Source: Pseudomonas cichorii (GTDB taxonomy: Bacteria > Pseudomonadota > Gammaproteobacteria > Pseudomonadales > Pseudomonadaceae). From it: 64,000 nucleotides of DNA. Position 1 is the first letter of the stretch. Each line of letters starts with the position of its first letter. The DNA is taken from positions 1 to 64,000 of the forward strand of contig NZ_RBRE01000052.1 in NCBI RefSeq assembly GCF_003700275.1, given 5' to 3'. A program made the translations under genes and the position numbers. The notes under the pieces were generated by a model. It saw only the letters and a program-made list of their open reading frames with translations. It did not search any database and was not told the origin of the DNA. Positions 17,657-27,390 of the stretch are shown here, in pieces.

Positions 17657-18865
17657 ATGTCTGCAGAACTGTCCCTCAAACAAGCTCGTCGTCTGGCACT
17701 GGCTGCCCAGGGGTTCACTGGGCGCCAGCCGCCAGGCATCATCAAGGCCAGCCATGTCACGCAATTGATCCGTCGCCTGGGCGTGCTGCAGATCGATTCG
17801 GTCAACGCGCTGGTGCGTTCCCACTACCTGCCGCTGTATTCACGGCTCGGCAATTATTCGCCGACGTTGCTGGAACAGGCTGCCTGGAGCCAGGGGCGGC
17901 ATCGCACGCTGTTTGAATACTGGGGGCACGAGGCTTCTCTGTTACCCCTCGAGCTTTATCCGCTGCTGCGCTGGCGGATGCGCCGGGCGGCTCAAGGCGA
18001 AGGAATCTATAAGCAACTGGCCCGCTTTGGCCTGGAACAGCAACCGGTGATCCAGAGAGTTCTGCAGGCGGTGCATGAGCGGGGCGCGTTGGGTGCTGGC
18101 AGTCTCGGCAGTCGGCAGGAGCGCGCAGGTCCCTGGTGGGACTGGAGTGCGGAGAAGCTTGCGCTGGAATGGTTGTTCGCGGCTGGCGAAGTCACGGTGG
18201 CGGGGCGTCGTGGTTTCGAGCGCTTGTATGATTTGCCGGAGCGCGTGCTGCCGGGGGCGGTGCTCGATCAGCCTGAAATCCATGAGGCCGAGGCGCAGCG
18301 TGGTCTGTTGTTGCATGCGGCCAGGGCGCTGGGCGTCGCTACCGAAAAGGACCTGCGCGATTATTTCCGGCAGGACCCGCTGCCCAGCCGTCTGGCCCTG
18401 GCCGAACTGGTCGAGGCCGGCGAATTGCAAACGCTTCGGGTCGCAGGCTGGAAACAGGCGGCGTTCTGCCCGGCGGACCTGCCGGCGCCACGCAAGGTGT
18501 CGGCCAGTGCCTTGTTGTCGCCGTTCGACTCCCTGATCTGGGAGCGGGCGCGCACCGAGCTTCTGTTCGATTTCCGCTATCGGCTGGAAATCTACACACC
18601 ACAGCACAAGCGCGTATATGGCTATTACGTCTTGCCGTTCCTGCATAACGAACGCATTGCAGCGCGCGTCGACCTGCGCGCCGAGCGGGCGGCAGGTTGT
18701 CTGGCGGTGCATGCCGTGCATGAGGAGGCGCCCGGGCTGGACGAGGAGGGCATGCAGGCACTGGCCCGCAACCTGCGCCAGCTGGCTGACTGGCTGGGGT
18801 TGGCCGAGGTCAGGATTGATTGCCGGCGAGACAGTGCTGCACGCTTGCTGGCGCACAAACCGTAG
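17657..18865 (+). CDS. YcaQ-type interstrand-crosslink DNA glycosylase (winged helix)
   Basis: 402 residues. VLQIDSVNALVRSHYLPLYSRLG near the N-terminus and the later SALLSPFDSLIWERAR plus FDFRYRLEIYTP and RVYGYYVLPFLHNERIAARVDLRA are typical of the AlkX/YcaQ/AZL family (HTH_42). These monomeric winged-helix enzymes remove alkylated and crosslinked purines from DNA. No signal peptide or metal site is seen. It follows the TauE-like gene by 64 bases but the two are probably functionally separate. A bidirectional hairpin follows the stop. Confidence 0.85.
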   Translation: MSAELSLKQARRLALAAQGFTGRQPPGIIKASHVTQLIRRLGVLQIDSVNALVRSHYLPLYSRLGNYSPTLLEQAAWSQGRHRTLFEYWGHEASLLPLELYPLLRWRMRRAAQGEGIYKQLARFGLEQQPVIQRVLQAVHERGALGAGSLGSRQERAGPWWDWSAEKLALEWLFAAGEVTVAGRRGFERLYDLPERVLPGAVLDQPEIHEAEAQRGLLLHAARALGVATEKDLRDYFRQDPLPSRLALAELVEAGELQTLRVAGWKQAAFCPADLPAPRKVSASALLSPFDSLIWERARTELLFDFRYRLEIYTPQHKRVYGYYVLPFLHNERIAARVDLRAERAAGCLAVHAVHEEAPGLDEEGMQALARNLRQLADWLGLAEVRIDCRRDSAARLLAHKP

Positions 18866-18900
18866 GAGGCCCCGCAGTGTCAGGAACACTGCGGGGCCTC
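18866..18900. terminator. Hairpin between the glycosylase and DAHP synthase genes
   Basis: A perfect 15-bp GC-rich stem (GAGGCCCCGCAGTGT and its complement) with a 5-base loop starts right after the stop at 18865 and lies 13 bases from the converging stop at 18913. There is no T-run, but its symmetry suits a shared, two-way terminator. Confidence 0.75.
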
Positions 18901-18912
18901 CTGCAGCGTGTT

Positions 18913-20259
18913 TCAGCGTTTCACTTGCTTCAAGGTTTCGGCAATCAGAAAGGCCAGTTCCAGCGACTGATCGGCATTCATTCGCGGGTCGCAATGGGTG
19001 TGGTAGCGGTCCGACAGGCCATCTTCGGTGATCGGGCGTGCGCCGCCGATGCATTCGGTGACGTTCTGGCCTGTCATTTCGATATGGATGCCGCCCGCAT
19101 AAGTGCCTTCGGCCTGGTGAACCTGGAAGAACTGTTTCACTTCCCCAAGGATCTGCGCGAAGTCGCGGGTCTTGTAGCCGCTGCTGGCCTTGATGGTATT
19201 GCCATGCATCGGGTCGGAACTCCACAGCACCTTTCGGCCTTCGCGTTCCACGGTACGGATCAATTGCGGCAAGTGATCGCCTACCTTGCTGGCGCCCATC
19301 CGGGCGATCAGGTTCAGGCGACCCGGGTCATTGTCCGGGTTGAGCACGTCGATCAGACGAATCAGGTCGTCGGGATCCATGCACGGGCCGACCTTGACCC
19401 CGATCGGGTTGTGCACCCCGCGCAGGAATTCGACATGGGCGCCATCCAGTTGCCGGGTGCGGTCGCCGATCCACAGCATGTGCGCCGAGCAATCGTAGAA
19501 GTCGTTGGTCAGGCTGTCGCGGCGAACAAAGGCTTCTTCGTAGTTCAGCAGCAGGGCTTCGTGAGCCGTGAAGAAACTGGTTTCGCGCAATTGTGGCGAG
19601 CTGTCCATGCCGCAGGCGCGCATGAACGCGAGGGTTTCGTCGATGCGATCGGCCAGTTGGCTGTACTTCTGCGCCAGTGCCGAGTTGGCAATGAAGTCCA
19701 GATTCCATTGATGGACCTGATGCAGATCGGCAAAGCCGCCCTGGGCGAAAGCGCGCAGCAGGTTCAGGGTCGCGGTGGACTGGTGATACGCCTGCAGCAG
19801 GCGCTCGGGATCCGGTACCCGGCTCTTCTCGTCGAAGCCGATGGCGTTGACGATATCGCCACGATAGGCCGGCAGCGTCACGCCATCGATGGTTTCGTCG
19901 TTGGCCGAGCGAGGCTTGGCGAATTGTCCGGCCATGCGACCGACCTTGACCACCGGGCAGCCAGCGGCAAAGGTCATAACGACCGCCATCTGCAACAGCA
20001 CTTTGAAGGTGTCGCGAATCTTTGCGGCGGAAAACTCCATGAAGCTCTCGGCGCAGTCTCCGCCTTGTAGCAGGAACGCACGGCCCTGGGAAACTTCGGC
20101 AAACTGGCGACGCAGGTCACGGGCTTCTCCGGCGAACACCAGCGGCGGGTAGCTGGCCAGGCGTTGTTCGACCTCGCAGAGGTGCGCAGCATCAGGGTAT
20201 CGGGGTTGTTGCTGGATAGGTAATGCCCGCCAGCTGTCGGGGCTCCAGGGTTGGCTCAT
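18913..20259 (-). CDS. Class II 3-deoxy-7-phosphoheptulonate (DAHP) synthase
   Basis: 448 residues, complete. It joins phosphoenolpyruvate and erythrose 4-phosphate in the first step of the shikimate pathway. The sequence is of the plant-like class II type: [74 protein letters not shown] and [13 protein letters not shown] are diagnostic blocks. Pseudomonads often have more than one DAHP synthase of this class, some tied to phenazine or other aromatic products; this copy has no such genes beside it and looks like the primary-metabolism form. Confidence 0.93.
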   Translation of the reverse strand: MSQPWSPDSWRALPIQQQPRYPDAAHLCEVEQRLASYPPLVFAGEARDLRRQFAEVSQGRAFLLQGGDCAESFMEFSAAKIRDTFKVLLQMAVVMTFAAGCPVVKVGRMAGQFAKPRSANDETIDGVTLPAYRGDIVNAIGFDEKSRVPDPERLLQAYHQSTATLNLLRAFAQGGFADLHQVHQWNLDFIANSALAQKYSQLADRIDETLAFMRACGMDSSPQLRETSFFTAHEALLLNYEEAFVRRDSLTNDFYDCSAHMLWIGDRTRQLDGAHVEFLRGVHNPIGVKVGPCMDPDDLIRLIDVLNPDNDPGRLNLIARMGASKVGDHLPQLIRTVEREGRKVLWSSDPMHGNTIKASSGYKTRDFAQILGEVKQFFQVHQAEGTYAGGIHIEMTGQNVTECIGGARPITEDGLSDRYHTHCDPRMNADQSLELAFLIAETLKQVKR

Positions 20260-20431
20260 TATTGGCTCTTGTGAGGATGCAATCGAAGCGGCATGTTAAC
20301 AGCTCGCTGTCGGGCTGCCAGCGCGTGCAGGATGACCGGAAGCCGCTGTGGGCTCGATAGTTGTGACAAATGCCTTCGCTTGGCTGACAATTCGCCCTTT
20401 GCGCGCGGCGCGACTGCCACCGGGAGAGGTG

Positions 20432-21193
20432 ATGACTGAAGAGCGTGAACGCCAGGAACGGATTCTTGCCGAAGTCCATGATGACTTCGGAATGATTCGC
20501 GTGCTGGAGGTGGATGACTACCGCTTCCTCGAATTTGGCGATGCCATCGAACAGAGTTGCACCTTCACCGCCGACCCCAGTTGGCTGGAGTATGACTATA
20601 CCCGCGCGATGCTGATCGGCGCCTTGTGTCATGAAGCTCCCGAGAGCGCACTGTTCCTCGGCCTGGGAGCAGGAACCCTCACTCAGGCATGCATGAAGTT
20701 CCTGCCGCTGGACGACGTGGAAGTCATCGAACTACGCCCGGATGTGCCGCGCCTGGCAATCGAGTACATGGGGCTGGATGACGATCCGCGGCTCTATATA
20801 CGTATCGGCGATGCGCTCGAACTGCTCGACAGCGCCGAGCCGGCCGATCTGATCTTTGTCGACCTCTATACCGATGTCGGCCCGGGCGCCGGGCATCTGG
20901 CCTGGAAGTTTCTTCACAACTGCCAGCAACGCCTCAATCCGGGTGGCTGGCTGATCATCAATCAGTGGGCCACCGATGATGGCAAGCCATTGGGTGCGGC
21001 GTTGCTGCGCGGGCTTTATCACCGCCATTACTGGGAGCTGCCGGTGAAGGAGGGCAATGTCATCCTCATCGTGCCAGCCGACCTGGAGCAGACCCTGGAT
21101 TCGGAAGCCCTGATCCGGCGCGCCGAGGCCCTGGCGCCACAGTTGGGTTATTCGTTGCTGCCGCTGATCAAGGACATTCGTTCCGCGACCTGA
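20432..21193 (+). CDS. Spermidine-synthase-like (SpeE fold) protein
   Basis: 253 residues from ATG 20432 with a strong GGGAGAGG site seven bases before it. The Rossmann methyltransferase-like core has FLGLGAGTLTQACMKFLP as the nucleotide loop, VEVIELRPDVPRLA as the acidic strand end, IRIGDALELL and the DLIFVDLYTD strand. The aminopropyltransferase catalytic Asp is in the right place, but polyamine-binding features cannot be judged, and length is a little short. It may be a true spermidine synthase paralogue or a related transferase of unknown substrate. Confidence 0.78.
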   Translation: MTEERERQERILAEVHDDFGMIRVLEVDDYRFLEFGDAIEQSCTFTADPSWLEYDYTRAMLIGALCHEAPESALFLGLGAGTLTQACMKFLPLDDVEVIELRPDVPRLAIEYMGLDDDPRLYIRIGDALELLDSAEPADLIFVDLYTDVGPGAGHLAWKFLHNCQQRLNPGGWLIINQWATDDGKPLGAALLRGLYHRHYWELPVKEGNVILIVPADLEQTLDSEALIRRAEALAPQLGYSLLPLIKDIRSAT

Positions 21194-21627
21194 GGTGTGC
21201 GATGGCCAGTCGAAGTGAGACATTTCGCCGCACTTTGCGCGGCAAAATCGCATTCATATGAATGAATGAGTGAAACGTTTAACCGGCCGCGCCCGCAATC
21301 GCGGGCCTTCAAGGCATGCAGGCCGGTTTGGCGAATTGCGAGATGGCTGCAGAATACGTTCCAACCGCCAATATTTTGTAAAAAAAGCCTCACTTTCAGC
21401 CGCAATTCCGGTATAGTGCGCGCCGGCCTTAAGAGGCCCTCGTCAAGTTGCAGTTTCCCGAAGTCCGCTTCGATAGCTTGTCCGCTTTGCGGACTATCCT
21501 TGACGATCCATTCATCAAACGTTTTCGCAAATCCCCGCCGACAAAGCAGCCAGGGTGACCTCAAGGTCGTACACGGCACGCGCAGCTTTGAAGCATGGGT
21601 CTTTGCGGATGCACCAGAGGCAGACCC
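21194..21627 (+). promoter_or_regulatory. Promoter and structured leader of the DEAD-box helicase gene
   Basis: No gene is seen in this 434-base gap. A -10-like TATAGT lies at 21412-21417 with a poor -35, which would give a leader of about 200 bases. The leader can fold: GGCCTTAAGAGGCC near 21424-21438, and GTCCGC-TTT-GCGGAC at 21480-21494 extended by flanking GATAG/CTATC. Long folded leaders are common on cold-responsive helicase mRNAs, which may control their translation or decay. Confidence 0.5.
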
Positions 21628-23298
21628 ATGACCCAGGAAATCGGCGGCTTCGCCGCTCTCGACCTTCATCCAAGTATTGTTGCAGCCGTCATCGCGACTG
21701 GCTACGAAGAGCCGTCGGCCATTCAGCAGCAGTCCATCCCTATTATCCTTGCCGGCCACGACATGATCGGCCAGGCGCAGACCGGTACCGGTAAAACCGC
21801 CGCGTTCGCCCTGCCTATCCTGAGCCGTATCGACCCGAGCAAGCGTGAGCCCCAGGCCCTGATCCTGGCGCCCACCCGCGAGCTGGCCCTGCAAGTGGCC
21901 ACCGCTTTTGAAACCTACGCCAAGCAGATGCCGGGCGTGAACGTCGTTGCCGTCTACGGCGGCGCGCCGATGGGCCCGCAGCTCAAGGCCATCCGCAACG
22001 GCGCACAGATCGTTGTCGCCACGCCTGGTCGTCTGTGCGACCACCTGCGTCGTGACGAAAAAGTCCTGACTACCGTGAACCACCTGGTTCTCGACGAAGC
22101 GGACGAAATGCTCAAGCTGGGCTTCATGGACGACCTGGAAGTCATCTTCAAGGCCATGCCTGAAAGCCGTCAGACCGTACTGTTCTCGGCGACCCTGCCA
22201 CAGTCGATCCGTGCCATCGCCGAACGCCACCTGCGCGATCCGAAGCACGTCAAGATCCAGACCAAGACCCAGACCGTTACCGCGATCGAGCAGGCTCACC
22301 TGCTGGTTCACGCCGACCAGAAGACCTCTGCTGTATTGAGCCTGCTGGAAGTCGAGGATTTCGACGCCCTGATCATGTTCGTACGCACCAAGCAAGCGAC
22401 CCTGGATCTGGCCAGCGCCCTGGAAGCCAAAGGCTACAAGGCTGCTGCACTGAACGGCGATATCGCCCAGAACCAGCGTGAGCGCGTCATCGACTCCCTC
22501 AAGGATGGCCGTCTGGACATCGTTGTAGCGACCGACGTTGCTGCCCGTGGTCTCGACGTTCCGCGTATCACTCACGTGTTCAACGTCGACATGCCTTACG
22601 ATCCGGAGTCCTACGTTCACCGTATCGGCCGTACCGGTCGTGCCGGTCGCGAAGGCCGTGCCCTGCTGCTGGTAACTCCACGTGAGCGCCGCATGCTGCA
22701 AGTGATCGAGCGTGTGACTGGCCAGAAGGTCGTGGAAGTTCGCCTGCCGGATTCCCAGGCTGTCCTGGATGCCCGCATCAAGAAACTGACCAACAGCCTG
22801 GCGCCGCTGGTAGCTGATGCGGAAGCGAGCCATGGTGATCTGCTGGATCGTCTGACTGCCGACATCGGTTGCACGCCGCGTGCCCTGGCCGCAGCCCTGC
22901 TGCGCAAGGCCACCAACGGTCAGGCGCTGACTCTGTCTGCCATCGAGCGTGAGCGTCCACTGGTTCCAAACAACGCACCGCGTGATCGTGGCGAGCGCAG
23001 TGAACGTAGTGGTGATCGTCCAGAGCGCGAGCGTCGTGCTCCGCTGCCACTGGCCGAAGGCCGTGCTCGCTGCCGTACCGCGCTGGGTGCGCGTGATGGC
23101 ATCGCTGCCAAGAACCTGCTGGGTGCCATCCTCAACGAAGGCGGCCTGGCCCGCGAAGCAATCGGCCGTATCCAGGTTCGTGACAGCTTCAGCCTGGTCG
23201 AGCTGCCGGAAGATGGTCTTGAGCGTCTGCTGACCAAGCTCAAGGACACCCGCGTTGCTGGCAAGCAGTTGAAGCTGCGTCGCTATCGCGAAGACTGA
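21628..23298 (+). CDS. DEAD-box ATP-dependent RNA helicase
   Basis: 556 residues from ATG 21628 with AGAGG upstream. All helicase motifs are present in order: the Q motif FAALDLHPS...IQQQSIP, AQTGTGKT, PTRELALQ, TPGRL, DEAD, SAT, then VRTKQ, ATDVAARGLDVPRI and HRIGRTGRAGR. A basic Arg/Glu-rich linker follows (about 450-480), and the last 75 residues resemble the DbpA/CsdA RNA-binding domain. It belongs to the CsdA/DeaD group that unwinds rRNA and mRNA structure during ribosome assembly, especially in the cold. It is single, with its own long leader and terminator. Confidence 0.93.
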   Translation: MTQEIGGFAALDLHPSIVAAVIATGYEEPSAIQQQSIPIILAGHDMIGQAQTGTGKTAAFALPILSRIDPSKREPQALILAPTRELALQVATAFETYAKQMPGVNVVAVYGGAPMGPQLKAIRNGAQIVVATPGRLCDHLRRDEKVLTTVNHLVLDEADEMLKLGFMDDLEVIFKAMPESRQTVLFSATLPQSIRAIAERHLRDPKHVKIQTKTQTVTAIEQAHLLVHADQKTSAVLSLLEVEDFDALIMFVRTKQATLDLASALEAKGYKAAALNGDIAQNQRERVIDSLKDGRLDIVVATDVAARGLDVPRITHVFNVDMPYDPESYVHRIGRTGRAGREGRALLLVTPRERRMLQVIERVTGQKVVEVRLPDSQAVLDARIKKLTNSLAPLVADAEASHGDLLDRLTADIGCTPRALAAALLRKATNGQALTLSAIERERPLVPNNAPRDRGERSERSGDRPERERRAPLPLAEGRARCRTALGARDGIAAKNLLGAILNEGGLAREAIGRIQVRDSFSLVELPEDGLERLLTKLKDTRVAGKQLKLRRYRED

Positions 23299-23324
23299 TC
23301 AGCTCTTGAGTTGATCGTCTGATG

Positions 23325-23356
23325 AAAAAATCCCCGACTGGTTCGGGGATTTTTTT
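23325..23356 (+). terminator. Rho-independent terminator of the helicase gene
   Basis: AAAAAATCCCCGA / TCGGGGATTTTTT stem with a short CTGGT loop and a T-tract, 27 bases after the stop. It may also stop transcription of the convergent dioxygenase gene. Confidence 0.93.
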
Positions 23357-23365
23357 GTTCCGGAT

Positions 23366-24133
23366 TCAGCCAAACCGGTAAATGTCCATGCCCAGCGCGC
23401 CCATGGTGAAGCCCTGATAGGCAATGCTGAACTGCCCGCCAGCCCCTCGGGAGAAGTAAAGCGGTAGCAAGTGCTCATCGCTCGGATGGCTGCGTACCGC
23501 GTGGGGTGCGAGTGTGCGGTAGTCATGAAGAGCGGGCTCGTCGTTGTCCGCCAGCTTTTCAATCATCCAGTCACGAAACTCCCTGGCCCAGGGCTCGATG
23601 CTTTCAGGCCCGGCCTGCCAGTCCAGTTCGCGCAGGTTATGGGTGATGCTACCGGAACCGATAAGCAGCACGCCTTGTTCGCGCAGGCTCGCCAGTGCCT
23701 TGCCGACACGGGTCTGCAAGGCCGGGCCGTGGCGGCTGGGCAGCGAAACCTGTACCACCGGGATATCGGCCTGCGGATACATCAACGACAGCGGCACCCA
23801 GACGCCATGGTCAAAGGGGCGTCTGCTGTCCATCCGCGCCGGCAGGTCGCTTGCAGCCAGCATTGCGACCACTTCCTCGCTCAGTGTCGGCAAGCCCTTG
23901 GCGGGGTATTGCACGGCGAACAGCGCGGGTGGAAAGCCGCCGAAGTCATGCCAGGTTTCCGGTTGCGGGTTGCCATTGACGATCAGTTCGTTGCTTTCCC
24001 AGTGTGCTGAAACAATCACGATTGCCCTCGGCTTGGGCATCCCGGCCGCCAGGCGTGCCAGTGCCGGGCCGCTTTCGCCGGGCTCAAGGGCCAGCATGGG
24101 GGAACCATGGGAGATAAACAGGCTGGGAAACAT
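23366..24133 (-). CDS. DODA-type (LigB fold) extradiol ring-opening dioxygenase
   Basis: 255 residues. FISHGSPMLALEPGE near the N-terminus, IVIVSAHWESNE, RPFDHGVWVPLSLMYPQADIPVVQVSL and GSGSITHNLREL are the family blocks; the histidines in them bind the catalytic metal. Related bacterial enzymes (YgiD) open the ring of L-DOPA and other catechols. The natural substrate is not evident. The gene stands alone between two terminators. Confidence 0.87.
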   Translation of the reverse strand: MFPSLFISHGSPMLALEPGESGPALARLAAGMPKPRAIVIVSAHWESNELIVNGNPQPETWHDFGGFPPALFAVQYPAKGLPTLSEEVVAMLAASDLPARMDSRRPFDHGVWVPLSLMYPQADIPVVQVSLPSRHGPALQTRVGKALASLREQGVLLIGSGSITHNLRELDWQAGPESIEPWAREFRDWMIEKLADNDEPALHDYRTLAPHAVRSHPSDEHLLPLYFSRGAGGQFSIAYQGFTMGALGMDIYRFG

Positions 24134-24298
24134 GGGAGAGTCCTGAGTGGGTGGGATGTGCCTATCTTCAGGGAGATCATTGATCTGAATCTAATATAAG
24201 TTCTTAGGTGTTCTGATCGAAATTATTGGAGGATCAATGCCGGAGTGTCAAAGCGGCGCAGCCCCGGTGAACAGGTCTGCCTTTTGTTACGGACATGA

Positions 24299-24325
24299 AA
24301 AAGGGCGACTTTCGTCGCCCTTTCT
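24299..24325 (-). terminator. Terminator of htpX
   Basis: Stem AAAGGGCGAC/GTCGCCCTTT with loop TTTC; on the minus strand it is followed by T residues. It lies about 20 bases after the htpX stop. Confidence 0.85.
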
Positions 24326-24343
24326 GTTTTGCCGTTCGCAGGA

Positions 24344-25231
24344 TCAACCGCGACGACGCAGCGCCTCGATACGTTCTTCCAGCGGCGGGTGGCTCATGAA
24401 CAGGCCTGCCAGACCGTGCTTGAGACCACCATTGATGCCGAATGCGCTTATGGTGCTCGGCATGTTGACCGGTACGCCCTGTTCGGAGCGCAGGCGTTGC
24501 AGCGCGCCAATCATGGCGGTGGTGCCTGCCAGTCGTGCACCGGCTTCGTCAGCCCGGTATTCGCGTTTGCGCGAGAACCACATGACGATGGCGCTGGCCA
24601 GGAAGCCCAGTACCAGTTCGGCAAAGATCGTGGTGATGTAGTAGGCGATACCCTGGCCGTTTTCCGTCTTGAAGATCACCTTGTCGACGAAGTTGCCGAT
24701 GATTCTCGCAAAGAACATCACAAAGGTGTTCACCACACCCTGGACCAGCGCCAGCGTCACCATGTCGCCATTGGCTACGTGGCCGATCTCGTGGGCCAGC
24801 ACGGCCTTGACTTCATCGGGCGAAAAGCGCTCCAGCAAACCCTGGCTGACTGCAACCAGCGCGTCGTTCTTGTTCCAGCCGGTGGCGAAGGCGTTAGCCT
24901 CGTAGGCCGGGAAAATACCGACTTCCGGCATTTTGATACCGGCTTCTCTGGACAGTTGCTCTACGGTTTGCAGCAACCATTGCTCATGGCGAGTGCGCGG
25001 CTGGGTAATGATCTGTGTGCCTGTGCTCATTTTCGCCGACCATTTGGAGATGAGCAGCGAGAACAGCGAGCCGGCGAAACCGAACACAGCGCAGAAAACC
25101 AGCAGCTGATTGAGGTTGAGATCAACCCCATTGGCCGCCATGAACCCATTGAAGCCAAAAAGGCTCAAGGTAATGCTGGCAATCAGCACGACCGCAAGGT
25201 TAGTGGCCAAAAACAGCAAAATGCGCATCAT
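24344..25231 (-). CDS. htpX: HtpX membrane zinc metalloprotease
   Basis: 295 residues from ATG 25231 ([11 protein letters not shown]), the usual start; an upstream in-frame ATG at 25264 would add residues not found in the family. Two N-terminal membrane segments (about 5-25 and 40-62) precede the zinc motif HEIGHV at 147-152; the third ligand Glu is in the later [10 protein letters not shown]. Two more hydrophobic segments lie between. HtpX degrades misfolded or damaged inner-membrane proteins and is heat- or envelope-stress-induced in several bacteria. Confidence 0.95.
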   Translation of the reverse strand: MMRILLFLATNLAVVLIASITLSLFGFNGFMAANGVDLNLNQLLVFCAVFGFAGSLFSLLISKWSAKMSTGTQIITQPRTRHEQWLLQTVEQLSREAGIKMPEVGIFPAYEANAFATGWNKNDALVAVSQGLLERFSPDEVKAVLAHEIGHVANGDMVTLALVQGVVNTFVMFFARIIGNFVDKVIFKTENGQGIAYYITTIFAELVLGFLASAIVMWFSRKREYRADEAGARLAGTTAMIGALQRLRSEQGVPVNMPSTISAFGINGGLKHGLAGLFMSHPPLEERIEALRRRG

Positions 25232-25482
25232 GGTCGAAACGTTCTCCTCGGGAATAAATTGCAACGTGATGCCGGGTATATAAGGTGATGCCCGCTGCTA
25301 TTCAACAGAGGGACTATTTCAAACTGTGTCGTTTTGTCGTATTCGATGTTAATCCTGCCAACCTGAACGGCACCTGAGCCAAGGCAGCGGGCGTTTCGCG
25401 GATAAATCGAAGGGCGGAAGAGGCGGGAAGGTCTTGCAACAACTGCCCCGAGTCGGGCCCGGGGCAGGCAGGTCAATCAGGC

Positions 25483-26694
25483 TTACTGCTTGTAACCTTT
25501 GACGAAGTTGCCGATGCGGCCGATGGCCTGTTCCAGGTCGTCGACTCGTGGCAGCGTCACCACGCGGAAGTGGTCAGGCCATGGCCAGTTGAAGGCGGTG
25601 CCTTGCACGACCAGCAGTTTTTCCGAGAGCAGCAGGTCCAGGACGAATTTCTCGTCGTTGTGGATCGGGCAGATCTTCGGGTCGATGCGCGGGAAGGCAT
25701 ACAGCGCGCCCATGGGTTTGACGCAGCTTACGCCGGGAATGTCGTTGAGCAGCTCCCAGGTGCGGTTACGCTGCTCCAGCAGGCGTCCCTGCGGCAGAAC
25801 CAGGTCATTGATGCTCTGGTAGCCGCCCAGCGCCGTCTGGATGGCGTGCTGGCTCGGTACGTTGGCACACAGGCGCATGTTGGCCAGGATGTCGATGCCT
25901 TCGATGTAGCTCTGGGCATTGTGCTTGGGCCCGGAAATTGCCACCCAGCCAGAACGGAAGCCAGCGACGCGATAAGACTTGGACAGGCCGTTGAAGGTCA
26001 GGCACAGCAGGTCGGGGGCCAGCGAGGCGGTGCTGATGTGCACGGCTTCGTCGTAGAGGATCTTGTCGTAGATCTCGTCCGAGAACACCACCAGGTTGTG
26101 CTGGCGAGCCAGTTCCAGCATGCCCAGCAACACTTCCTTCGAGTACACGGCGCCGGTCGGGTTGTTCGGGTTGATGATCACCATGGCCTTGGTGTTGGGG
26201 GTGATCTTGGCCTTGATGTCCTGCAGGTCGGGCCACCAGTTGGCCTGCTCGTCGCACAGGTAATGCACCGGATTGCCACCCGCCAGACTGACGGCGGCGG
26301 TCCACAGTGGATAATCCGGAGCTGGAATCAGTACTTCGTCGCCATTGTTGAGCAATGCCTGCATCGACATCACGATCAGCTCGGAAACGCCGTTGCCCAG
26401 GTAGATGTCCTCGATGCCGATGCCTTCGACCTGCTTCTGCTGGTAGTACTGCATCACGGCCTTGCGGGCACTGAACAGGCCCTTGGAGTCGCTGTAGCCC
26501 TGAGCGGTCGGCAGATTGCGGATCACGTCCTGGAGGATTTCGTCCGGCGCCTCGAAACCAAACGGTGCCGGGTTGCCGATATTCAGCTTGAGGATGCGAT
26601 GGCCTTCCTCTTCCAGACGTTTGGCGTGCTTGAGCACGGGCCCGCGAATGTCATAGCAGACGTTTGCGAGCTTGTTCGATTTGCTGAACTGCAT
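25483..26694 (-). CDS. alaA: Alanine/valine-forming aminotransferase AlaA type
   Basis: 403 residues from ATG 26694 (MQFSKSNKLANVCYDIRGP), the conserved family start. A class I/II PLP enzyme: YLGNGVSELIVMSMQALL, INPNNPTGAVY, FSDEIYDKILYD and the cofactor lysine in FNGLSKSYRVAGFRSGW are all present. AlaA makes L-alanine from pyruvate with glutamate. The close likeness to E. coli AlaA makes the assignment good. It is divergent from msrB, which begins about 190 bases away. Confidence 0.92.
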   Translation of the reverse strand: MQFSKSNKLANVCYDIRGPVLKHAKRLEEEGHRILKLNIGNPAPFGFEAPDEILQDVIRNLPTAQGYSDSKGLFSARKAVMQYYQQKQVEGIGIEDIYLGNGVSELIVMSMQALLNNGDEVLIPAPDYPLWTAAVSLAGGNPVHYLCDEQANWWPDLQDIKAKITPNTKAMVIINPNNPTGAVYSKEVLLGMLELARQHNLVVFSDEIYDKILYDEAVHISTASLAPDLLCLTFNGLSKSYRVAGFRSGWVAISGPKHNAQSYIEGIDILANMRLCANVPSQHAIQTALGGYQSINDLVLPQGRLLEQRNRTWELLNDIPGVSCVKPMGALYAFPRIDPKICPIHNDEKFVLDLLLSEKLLVVQGTAFNWPWPDHFRVVTLPRVDDLEQAIGRIGNFVKGYKQ

Positions 26695-26886
26695 GGTGAT
26701 TGATCCCGAAAATGGACGAGCTGTTGCTGGCTTGCAACGAAGGTCGCAGGACATGACCCGATGAAAATGGGTTTGTATGCGACAAACGCGGGTGACAGAC
26801 TGACATCTGATGAGGCGCAATCATACGTGCCACCCGATCCGTGGAAAAGACACAGATCGGGCTTTTTCGGATTGGGAGGTGTACCT

Positions 26887-27282
26887 GTGGACAAGTTGCA
26901 CAAGACGCTCGAAGAGTGGAAGCAAATGCTCGATCCAGAGCAGTACAACGTCTGTCGCCTGAAAGCGACCGAACGGCCCTTTACGGGCAGGTACAACAGT
27001 ACCAGGACCGAAGGGGTCTACCATTGTGTGTGCTGTAACGAAGCGCTGTTCGATTCGACGACCAAGTTCGATTCCGGCTGCGGCTGGCCCAGCTTTTATG
27101 CGCCGATAGAAGGCAGTGCAGTGGTCGAAGTGCGCGACATCAGCCACGGGATGATTCGCACCGAGGTGGTGTGTGCCCGATGCGATGCCCACCTCGGGCA
27201 TGTGTTTCCCGATGGTCCGCCACCGACCGGACTGCGCTATTGCATCAACTCGGTGTGCCTGGACCTGGTGCCACGGGCGTGA
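26887..27282 (+). CDS. msrB: Peptide-methionine (R)-S-oxide reductase MsrB
   Basis: 131 residues from GTG 26887, supported by GGGAGGTG five bases upstream and the normal family start MDKLHK. It reduces the R form of methionine sulfoxide in proteins using thioredoxin. Zinc is held by C47/C50 (CVCC) and C96/C99 (CARC); the catalytic cysteine is C119 in [11 protein letters not shown], and C65 in DSGCGWPSF can act as the resolving cysteine. The glutathione peroxidase gene follows 108 bases downstream, and the two make a small oxidative-repair pair. Confidence 0.95.
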   Translation: MDKLHKTLEEWKQMLDPEQYNVCRLKATERPFTGRYNSTRTEGVYHCVCCNEALFDSTTKFDSGCGWPSFYAPIEGSAVVEVRDISHGMIRTEVVCARCDAHLGHVFPDGPPPTGLRYCINSVCLDLVPRA

Positions 27283-27390
27283 TTGCGGCTCGTTGCCTGG
27301 CTTATCGGCGTGTATCAACAGAAGAAATTGAATGCGCGTGCCATTCGATTGCAGGCTAACTTCAATATTCATTTTTTGTGAGGCATCGTC

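Noticed and set aside
21148..22833. Large open frame on the minus strand (561 residues)
   Set aside because: It is the antisense of the DEAD-box helicase gene, without a ribosome site or domain.
24329..25288. Open frame on the plus strand (319 residues)
   Set aside because: Antisense of htpX, whose motifs are complete.
25444..25466. Hairpin TGCCCCG/CGGGGCA after alaA as a terminator
   Set aside because: The stem is only seven bases and no T-tract follows on the minus strand, so it is not listed as a terminator.
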